5,523 nt of DNA, taken from NCBI GenBank assembly GCA_025925615.1, contig JAICLN010000287.1, forward strand, positions 1 through 5,523. The letters run 5' to 3'. This document shows positions 1-5,523 of the stretch, piece after piece. The stretch's first letter is position 1, and each line of letters begins with the position of its first letter. The position numbers and the translations under genes were made by a program. The stretch is from Actinomycetospora sp. GTDB lineage: Bacteria > Actinomycetota > Actinomycetes > Mycobacteriales > Pseudonocardiaceae. The notes below the pieces were generated by a model. That model saw nothing but the letters and a program-made list of their open reading frames with translations. It searched no databases and was not told where the DNA came from.

Positions 1-173
1 CGGAGATCGCCGAGGCGCTCTACGCGCACGCCGGGTTCCGCGTGGCCCGCGAGGGCGTGTTCGCCCTCCCGTTCTCCTTCGCGCACGACGTCTACGTGCA
101 GATCCTCACCGACATGGCCACCCGGCTCGGACCCGCGTTGGGGTGGACCTCCCCGGTCCGCATCAGGGCATGA
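1..173 (+). CDS. LLM-class flavin-dependent oxidoreductase, C-terminal fragment (5' end outside window)
   Basis: The reading frame enters from the left edge (first full codon at position 3) and ends at TGA 171-173, so only the last 56 residues are seen. They begin EIAEALYAHAGF and contain YVQILTDMATRLGPALGW. Over 48 aligned residues they match the C-terminus of the next gene at 36 positions (75%), which is the basis for the family call. In this luciferase-like family the protein is a TIM barrel that binds FMN or F420 and oxidises or reduces small organic substrates in the cytoplasm. The active site is not in view, so cofactor and substrate are unknown. The tail is five residues longer than in the paralogue (ending SPVRIRA). 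Its stop lies 7 nt before the next start, so the two are probably co-transcribed and arose by tandem duplication. Confidence 0.85.
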   Translation, partial: EIAEALYAHAGFRVAREGVFALPFSFAHDVYVQILTDMATRLGPALGWTSPVRIRA

Positions 174-180
174 TCGGCGC

Positions 181-1218
181 ATGCCACCCCCCGGTGTGCC
201 CCTGGAGCGGCAGGGGTTCCTGACCCTCGGCACCTACGACGGCGACGACCCCGGCCCGGGCCACGAGTACCTGCTCGCCGAGATCGTCCTGGGCGAGGAG
301 CTCGGCTTCGACTCGGTCTGGCTGCGCCACCGCCACTTCCAGTCGGGCATCTCGTCCCCGGTGACGATGCTCGCGGCGGCCTCGCAGCGGACCTCGCGCA
401 TCGACTTCGGCACCGCCGTCACGCCCCTGGGCTGGGAGAACCCGCTGCGCTACGCGGAGGACCTCGGGACCCTCGACATCCTCTCCGGCGGGCGCATGAA
501 CCCGGGCCTCAGCGTCGGGCCGCCGATCCACTGGGACGACGTCAAGGCCGGGCTCTACCCCGACACCGCCGACGTCGAGGACCTCTCCTACACCCGGGTC
601 GAGCGCCTCCTGCGCCTGCTGCGCGGCGAGCCCGGGAGCACGTTCGCCGGGATCGACGGCATCGAGTCGTTCTCCGACTACGTCCAGCCGCACTCCCCCG
701 GCCTGGCCGACCGGGTCTGGTACGGCGGCGGCAGTCGGCGCTCCGTGCGCTGGGCCGGGGAGCAGGGCCTCGCGATGCTGACCAGCAACGTGATCCAGTC
801 CGAGGGCCACGACCTCGGGGACGACGCCGCCGGGGTGTTCGCCACCATCCAGCACGAGCAGATCGAGCTCTTCCGGTCCGTGCACCCGCTGGGCGCGGAC
901 GCCCGGGTGTCGCAGGGCCTCGTCGTCATCCCCACCGACTCCGCGACCGCGGACCAGAAGGCGCGCTACGCGGCCTACGTCGAGCACCGGACGCCGCGGA
1001 CCGCCGTCGCGCACGGGCCCCGGCAGATGCTCTTCGCCCGCGACCTGATCGGCACGTCCGACCAGATCGCGGAGGCGCTGTACGCGAACCCGGCGTTCCG
1101 GGAGGTGCGCGAAGTGGTCTGGGCGCTGCCGTTCACCTTCGAGCACGACGACTACGTGCAGATCCTCACCGACATGGCCACGAAGCTCGGGCCGGCGCTG
1201 GGTTGGAGTCCCCGATGA
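181..1218 (+). CDS. LLM-class (luciferase-like) flavin-dependent oxidoreductase, 345 aa
   Basis: Complete 345-residue protein, a usual length for single-domain luciferase-like oxidoreductases. Family features run in order: first barrel strand GFLTLGTYD (about 12-20), ELGFDSVWLRHRHF (40-53), the segment RIDFGTAVTPLGWENP (73-88), the hallmark LSGGRMNPGLSVGP (101-114), and the late-barrel segment VWYGGGSRRSVRWAGEQGLAML (179-200), which in this family lies near the flavin phosphate. These support a cytoplasmic TIM-barrel enzyme using FMN or F420; I cannot tell which, nor name the substrate. No signal peptide or membrane segment is visible. ATG 181 is chosen because the homologous region starts soon after it; the upstream SD is poor (AGGG at 165-168, 12 nt away), so translation may depend on coupling to the preceding gene. 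It follows a paralogue by 7 nt, and its stop overlaps the crotonase start (ATGA, 1215-1218). Confidence 0.9.
   Translation: MPPPGVPLERQGFLTLGTYDGDDPGPGHEYLLAEIVLGEELGFDSVWLRHRHFQSGISSPVTMLAAASQRTSRIDFGTAVTPLGWENPLRYAEDLGTLDILSGGRMNPGLSVGPPIHWDDVKAGLYPDTADVEDLSYTRVERLLRLLRGEPGSTFAGIDGIESFSDYVQPHSPGLADRVWYGGGSRRSVRWAGEQGLAMLTSNVIQSEGHDLGDDAAGVFATIQHEQIELFRSVHPLGADARVSQGLVVIPTDSATADQKARYAAYVEHRTPRTAVAHGPRQMLFARDLIGTSDQIAEALYANPAFREVREVVWALPFTFEHDDYVQILTDMATKLGPALGWSPR
1205..1208 (+). promoter_or_regulatory. Ribosome binding site of the crotonase gene
   Basis: GGAG lies six nucleotides before ATG 1215, inside the end of the preceding oxidoreductase gene. It favours ATG 1215 (ATGA overlap) over the in-frame TTG at 1203, which overlaps this SD and would add only four residues. 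Confidence 0.6.
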
Positions 1219-1973
1219 CGGTCCACGTCGATCGCGACGGCGTCGTCACCACCGTCACCCTCGACCGCCCCGAGCGCCGCAACGCCGTCGACGGACCCAC
1301 GGCCACGGCGCTCGCCGACGCGTTCCGCGCCTTCGACGCCGACGACGAGGCCGCGGTCGCCGTCCTGCACGGGGCGGGCGGCACGTTCTGCGCGGGCGCG
1401 GACCTCACGGCCCTCACGACCGAGCGCCGCAATCGCACCGAGCCCGACGGCGACGGGCCGATGGGGCCGACGCGGCTGCGCCTGGAGAAGCCGGTGATCG
1501 CCGCGGTCGCCGGGCACGCCGTCGCGGGCGGGCTCGAGCTCGCGCTGTGGTGCGACCTGCGGGTCGCCGACGAGACCGCGGTGTTCGGCGTGTTCTGCCG
1601 CCGCTGGGGCGTACCGCTGATCGACGGCGGCACGGTGCGGCTGCCGCGGCTGATCGGCACGAGCCGGGCGATGGACCTCGTGCTGACGGGGCGGCCGGTC
1701 GACGCGGCCGAGGCGCAGGCGATCGGGCTGGCGAACCGGGTGGTGCCGGCCGGGCAGGCCCTGGTCGCCGCCCAGGCCCTGGCACGCGAGCTCGCGGCGT
1801 TCCCGCAGGTCTGCCTGCGCTCGGACCGGGCCTCGGTGCTCGACGCGGAGGGTCTCGACGAGGCCGCCGCGCTCGCGTCCGAGTTCGCCCACGGCCGAGC
1901 GGCACTGGCGGCCGAGAGCCGCGCCGGCGCCGCCCGCTTCGCCTCCGGGGAGGGGCGGCACGGGAGCTTCTAG
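1215..1973 (+). CDS. Crotonase / enoyl-CoA hydratase family protein, 252 aa
   Basis: A 252-residue crotonase-fold protein, normal for single-domain members. These act on acyl-CoA thioesters and stabilise an enolate in an oxyanion hole formed by two backbone NH groups. Visible signatures: the N-terminal strands with LDRPERRNAVDG (16-27), the first oxyanion-hole and CoA segment GGTFCAGADLTAL (55-67), the second oxyanion-hole segment GHAVAGGLELALWCD (100-114), and FGVFCRRWGVPLIDGG (124-139). Aligned to rat mitochondrial enoyl-CoA hydratase, E108 corresponds to Glu144, but C128 sits where Glu164 is expected. Hydration by the two-glutamate mechanism is therefore doubtful; isomerase, hydrolase or another crotonase chemistry is possible, perhaps using D137. 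I assign the family, not a reaction. It is last in the LLM-LLM-crotonase operon, translationally coupled by ATGA, and its TAG is shared with the opposing gene's stop. Confidence 0.88.
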   Translation: MTVHVDRDGVVTTVTLDRPERRNAVDGPTATALADAFRAFDADDEAAVAVLHGAGGTFCAGADLTALTTERRNRTEPDGDGPMGPTRLRLEKPVIAAVAGHAVAGGLELALWCDLRVADETAVFGVFCRRWGVPLIDGGTVRLPRLIGTSRAMDLVLTGRPVDAAEAQAIGLANRVVPAGQALVAAQALARELAAFPQVCLRSDRASVLDAEGLDEAAALASEFAHGRAALAAESRAGAARFASGEGRHGSF

Positions 1974-1985
1974 GGCGTTCCCGCC
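1957..1985. terminator. Weak imperfect hairpin across the convergent stops, possible bidirectional terminator
   Basis: GGC 1957-1959 and GGGA 1962-1965 can pair with TCCC 1979-1982 and GCC 1983-1985, leaving a two-base bulge. The inner pairs G1966-T1978 and C1967-G1977 leave a loop of about nine bases. The structure spans the shared CTAG. There is no T-run, so it is at best a weak terminator or attenuator; it could be chance in such GC-rich DNA. Confidence 0.2.
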
Positions 1986-2476
1986 GGGACCATGCGGGTG
2001 GTGACGGCGAACCGGTTCCAGGCGTTGATCGCGGTGATCGCCGCGACCAGCTGGGCGAGCTCGGTCTCGTCGAACGCCGCGGCCGCGACCGCCCAGACCT
2101 CGTCGGGCACGAACCCGTCCGTGAGCACTGTCACGGCCTCGGTGAGCTCGAGGGCCGCCAGCTCCCGCTCGGTGTAGAAGTGGCGCGACTCGGCCCAGGC
2201 GGACAGCTGGATGATCCGGGCGGTGCTCTCCCCCGCCGCCAGCGCCTCGCGGCTGTGCATGTCGACACAGAACGCGCAGTGGTTGATCTGCGAGGCGCGG
2301 ATCTTCACGAGCTCCACGAGCGGGCGCTCGAGGCCCGCGCCGGCGAGGGCGGAGAACGTCGCCATGGCGCGGTAGACGTCGGGGGCCCGGTCGGCGAGCG
2401 AGAGGCGTGCGGGGTGGACCGGGCTGGGTGTCCCGGAGCTGGTGGTTCCGGAGCTGGGGGTTCCGGTGTCGGTCAT
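1970..2476 (-). CDS. Carboxymuconolactone decarboxylase family protein (AhpD-like), 168 aa
   Basis: A 168-residue AhpD/CMD-fold protein, an all-helical cytoplasmic family that includes alkylhydroperoxidases with a CxxC redox centre. The motif ASQINHCAFCVDMHSREA (61-78) supplies C67 and C70. Aligned to mycobacterial AhpD, E55, C67, C70 and H74 match catalytic Glu118, Cys130, Cys133 and His137, but F69 replaces His132. Thiol-disulfide or peroxide chemistry is therefore plausible, while true AhpD activity is not assured. Residues 1-20 are low-complexity T/S/G/P and come from a 15-bp tandem repeat. ATG 2476 is chosen because GAGG lies 8 nt upstream; the GTG at 2482 is the alternative and would fit a leaderless transcript. 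A longer in-frame extension to 2734 would run across the divergent regulator gene and is not believed. It is divergent from the MocR-type gene, which probably regulates it, and convergent with the crotonase. Confidence 0.88.
   Translation of the reverse strand: MTDTGTPSSGTTSSGTPSPVHPARLSLADRAPDVYRAMATFSALAGAGLERPLVELVKIRASQINHCAFCVDMHSREALAAGESTARIIQLSAWAESRHFYTERELAALELTEAVTVLTDGFVPDEVWAVAAAAFDETELAQLVAAITAINAWNRFAVTTRMVPAGTP
2433..2462. repeat. Two-copy 15-bp tandem repeat in the AhpD-like N-terminus
   Basis: Copies 2433-2447 (CCGGAGCTGGTGGTT) and 2448-2462 (CCGGAGCTGGGGGTT) differ at one base, and a partial third copy starts at 2463. On the minus strand they encode TPSSG and TTSSG, so the repeat is in frame and gives a short flexible N-terminal tail that may vary in length between strains. 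Confidence 0.75.
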
Positions 2477-2484
2477 CGTCACGG

Positions 2485-2488
2485 CCTC
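2485..2488 (-). promoter_or_regulatory. Ribosome binding site of the AhpD-like gene
   Basis: On the minus strand GAGG occurs 8 nt before ATG 2476 and only 2 nt before the in-frame GTG at 2482, which favours ATG if the transcript is leadered. Confidence 0.5.
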
Positions 2489-2489
2489 G

Positions 2490-2495
2490 ACGATA
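2490..2495 (-). promoter_or_regulatory. Possible -10 element of the AhpD-like gene
   Basis: The minus strand reads TATCGT, matching TATAAT at four of six positions and the TAnnnT core. It ends 7 nt before GTG 2482. No convincing TTGACA-like -35 is seen at the usual spacing, which would fit a promoter that needs an activator bound at the boxes just upstream. Confidence 0.3.
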
Positions 2496-2516
2496 GGCCC
2501 CACCGGTCGGCCGCCG

Positions 2517-2527
2517 TGGTCCACTTC
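2517..2527 (-). promoter_or_regulatory. Candidate MocR/PdxR-type operator box 1
   Basis: The minus strand reads GAAGTGGACCA, agreeing at 9 of 11 positions with the corynebacterial PdxR motif as I remember it (about AAAGTGGWCTA). It lies in the 91-bp gap between the MocR-type gene and the AhpD-like gene, upstream of the latter's possible -10. The core GTGGTCCAC is also nearly palindromic. Confidence 0.45.
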
Positions 2528-2540
2528 TCCGGTGACATCG

Positions 2541-2551
2541 CAGACCAGTTC
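2541..2551 (-). promoter_or_regulatory. Candidate MocR/PdxR-type operator box 2
   Basis: The minus strand reads GAACTGGTCTG, agreeing at 8 of 11 positions with the same remembered motif. It has the same orientation as box 1 and starts 24 bp from it, giving the direct-repeat arrangement known for MocR regulators such as GabR. Confidence 0.35.
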
Positions 2552-2567
2552 GGGGTCCCGACGGCGG

Positions 2568-3962
2568 GTGGGCGCGGATCTGCACCTCGACCTCGCCGTC
2601 CCCTCGGGGCGGGGCGTCCGGGCGGCGCTGACCGACGCGCTCCGCACCGCGGTGCGCACCGGGCGGCTCGCGCCCGGGACGCCTCTCCCGTCGTCGCGGG
2701 TGCTCGCGCGGGATCTCGGTCTGGCCCGGGCCACCGTCGTCGACGCCTACGCCGAGCTCGCGGCGGAGGGCTGGCTGGCCGCACGCCAGGGCGGGGCCAC
2801 CCGCGTCGCCCCGAGCGCCCCGACGCCGGGCGACGCCTCGCGCCCGGCCACGGTGTCGGCCGGGCCCGGCGTCGTGCACGACCTGCGGCCGGGCCGCCCG
2901 GACACCTCGGTCTTCCCGCGCGCCGCGTGGGCCCAGGCCGTCCGCCGGGCCCTCGCCACCGCGCCCGACGCCGCGCTCGACTACGGCGACCCGGCCGGGC
3001 ACCCGCAGCTGCGCGCCGCGCTCGTCTCCTACCTCGCCCGGGTCCGGGGTGTCCGCGCCCGCCCGGAGCAGGTCGTCGTGGCCGGTGGCGCGACCGAGGC
3101 GCTGCGCCTGCTCGGCGGCGTGCTCACCGAGCGGACGGGGGCGGGCCTCGCGGTGGAGGAGCACGGCCTGCCCGTGCACCGCCGGATGCTCGACGGTCTC
3201 GGCCGGCCCACCGTCGTGCTGGCCGTCGACGACGAGGGCGCGTGCACCGACACCCTGCCCGCCCTCAGCGCGGCGTCCGGCGCGCGGGCGGTGCTGCTCA
3301 CGCCGGCCCACCAGTTCCCGGTCGGTGTCCCGCTGGCCCCCGCCCGGCGGACGGCCGCGGTGGCGTGGGCGCGGGAGGTCGACGGGTTCGTGGTCGAGGA
3401 CGACTACGACGGCGAGTTCCGCTACGACCGCCGCCCGGTCGGTGCGCTGCAGGGCCTCGACCCCGAGCGGGTGGTCCACCTCGGGACGGCGAGCAAGGCC
3501 CTCGCACCCGGGCTCCGCCTCGGGTGGATGGTGCTCCCGGAGCCGCTCGCCCGGTCGGTCACGTCGCGGGCGCCCGGCAGTGTCGGGGTCGTCGACCAGC
3601 TCGCGCTCGCCGACCTCCTCGACTCCGGCGGCTACGACCGCCAGGTGCGCACCGCGCGGCGGCGCTACCGACGGCGGCGCGAGGAGCTGGCGGGCGTGCT
3701 CGAGGCCCGGGCGCCCGCGGTGCGGGTCGTCGGCCACCCGGCCGGGCTGCACGCCCTGCTCGACCTGCCGCCGGGCACCGAGGCCGAGGTGGTCGAGCGC
3801 GCGCGGCGGCGCGGGATCGCCGTCGAGGGCCTCGCGACGTTCCGCCATCCCGATGCGCTCGCCCGCCGCGACGGACTCGTCGTCGGCTTCGCGACGCCGT
3901 CGGCGAGCGCGTGGTCCGGCGCCGTCACCGCGCTGGGCGATCTCCTCGCGGAGATCGGGTGA
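2568..3962 (+). CDS. MocR-type transcriptional regulator (GntR winged helix + aminotransferase fold), 464 aa
   Basis: A 464-residue MocR/PdxR/GabR-family protein, near the usual 450-500. Counting from GTG 2568, a GntR winged helix occupies about residues 12-82 (GRLAPGTPLPSSRVLARDLG, then the recognition region ARATVVDAYAEL). A linker follows, then a fold-type I aminotransferase domain with DLRPGRPDTSVFP (105-117), YGDPAG (139-144), TPAHQFPVG (245-253), EDDYDGEFRY (277-286) and TASKALAPGLRLGW (307-320). K310 should bind pyridoxal phosphate as an internal aldimine; D278 and Y280 correspond to the PLP-contacting residues of GabR. Such proteins sense PLP or an amino compound and usually activate a divergent target. 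GTG 2568 is chosen because family similarity begins directly after it; its SD is weak. ATG 2442 would overlap the AhpD-like gene, and GTG 2532 would place candidate box 2 inside the coding region. The PLP lysine argues for an intact sensor; the effector is unknown. Confidence 0.88.
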   Translation: MGADLHLDLAVPSGRGVRAALTDALRTAVRTGRLAPGTPLPSSRVLARDLGLARATVVDAYAELAAEGWLAARQGGATRVAPSAPTPGDASRPATVSAGPGVVHDLRPGRPDTSVFPRAAWAQAVRRALATAPDAALDYGDPAGHPQLRAALVSYLARVRGVRARPEQVVVAGGATEALRLLGGVLTERTGAGLAVEEHGLPVHRRMLDGLGRPTVVLAVDDEGACTDTLPALSAASGARAVLLTPAHQFPVGVPLAPARRTAAVAWAREVDGFVVEDDYDGEFRYDRRPVGALQGLDPERVVHLGTASKALAPGLRLGWMVLPEPLARSVTSRAPGSVGVVDQLALADLLDSGGYDRQVRTARRRYRRRREELAGVLEARAPAVRVVGHPAGLHALLDLPPGTEAEVVERARRRGIAVEGLATFRHPDALARRDGLVVGFATPSASAWSGAVTALGDLLAEIG

Positions 3963-3977
3963 CCTGGGTGGGGACGC

Positions 3978-4038
3978 CCTGGCCGAGGCAGCCCGGGCCG
4001 AGGCAGCCCTGGCCGAGGCAGCCCGGGCCGAGGCAACC

Positions 4039-4052
<14 letters not shown>
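3978..4052. repeat. 15-bp tandem repeat, five copies, containing the dnaE stop codon
   Basis: Five head-to-tail 15-bp units fill most of the gap between the MocR-type gene and dnaE: 3978-3992 and 4008-4022 are identical (CCTGGCCGAGGCAGC); 3993-4007 (CCGGGCCGAGGCAGC) and 4023-4037 (last bases AAC) form the alternating type; 4038-4052 begins CCTAG. A degenerate sixth unit (4053-4067) lies within dnaE. The alternation makes a 30-bp higher-order unit. Each unit is five codons long and stays in the dnaE frame, reading GCLGP or GCLGQ on the minus strand. The palindrome GCCCGGGC recurs at 3991-3998 and 4021-4028. No classical terminator with a T-run is seen in this gap. Confidence 0.9.

Positions 4053-5523
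<1,471 letters not shown>

Noticed and set aside
170..172. ATG overlapping the first oxidoreductase stop as the start of the second
   Set aside because: This ATG is in another frame that soon stops; only ATG 181 opens the LLM protein.
163..1146. Minus-strand open frame antisense to the LLM oxidoreductase
   Set aside because: The sense frame has clear LLM motifs, while the antisense product has no recognisable fold and biased composition.
2501..2511. A third MocR/PdxR box around CACCGGTCGGC
   Set aside because: It matches only about five of nine core positions and lacks the GTGG core, so it is not distinguishable from background GC-rich sequence.
1152..3848. Minus-strand open frame of about 898 codons
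   Set aside because: It crosses three well-supported genes, its protein is Arg/Gly/Pro/Ala-rich without family motifs, and part of it is a frameshifted reading of the AhpD-like gene. Long stop-free shadow frames are expected at this GC content.
3665..4036. Minus-strand frame beginning with PRPGL repeats
   Set aside because: The collagen-like PRPGL start is simply the 15-bp repeat read in another frame, and the rest is antisense to the MocR-type gene.

Overview
The window is very GC-rich, roughly three quarters G+C by eye, with strong third-position G/C bias and long spurious open frames on the opposite strands. Together with an actinobacterial-style DnaE, tandem LLM-class flavin oxidoreductases and GTG/ATGA-type starts, this suggests a high-GC actinomycete. 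Pseudonocardiales would fit, but I cannot fix the genus from sequence alone.

Layout, left to right. (1) Positions 1-1973 (+) look like one operon: the 3' end of an LLM-class flavin-dependent oxidoreductase, a complete paralogue 7 nt downstream, and a crotonase/enoyl-CoA hydratase-family gene that overlaps the paralogue's stop by 4 nt (ATGA). (2) A carboxymuconolactone decarboxylase/AhpD-like gene on the minus strand (2476-1970) converges on the crotonase gene, and their stop codons share one CTAG. (3) A 91-bp divergent gap (2477-2567) separates it from a plus-strand MocR-type regulator, a GntR winged helix fused to an aminotransferase fold (2568-3962). The gap holds two directly repeated boxes resembling the PdxR/MocR motif and a possible -10 element for the AhpD-like gene. 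(4) A 76-bp convergent gap, mostly filled by a 15-bp tandem repeat, leads into the C-terminal 494 residues of the replicative DNA polymerase III alpha subunit (dnaE, minus strand), which runs off the right edge.

The flavin oxidoreductases and crotonase plausibly act in one oxidative or acyl-CoA degradation route, but the substrate is not readable here. The MocR regulator most likely controls the divergent AhpD-like gene. dnaE is an unrelated housekeeping neighbour. No stretch over 300 bp lacks a gene, and I found no tRNA, rRNA, CRISPR array or insertion sequence.

Most of the window is ordinary. The items most worth a second look are the PdxR-like boxes in the divergent gap and the 15-bp repeat, which keeps the dnaE reading frame and contains the dnaE stop codon as a one-base CAG-to-TAG change.
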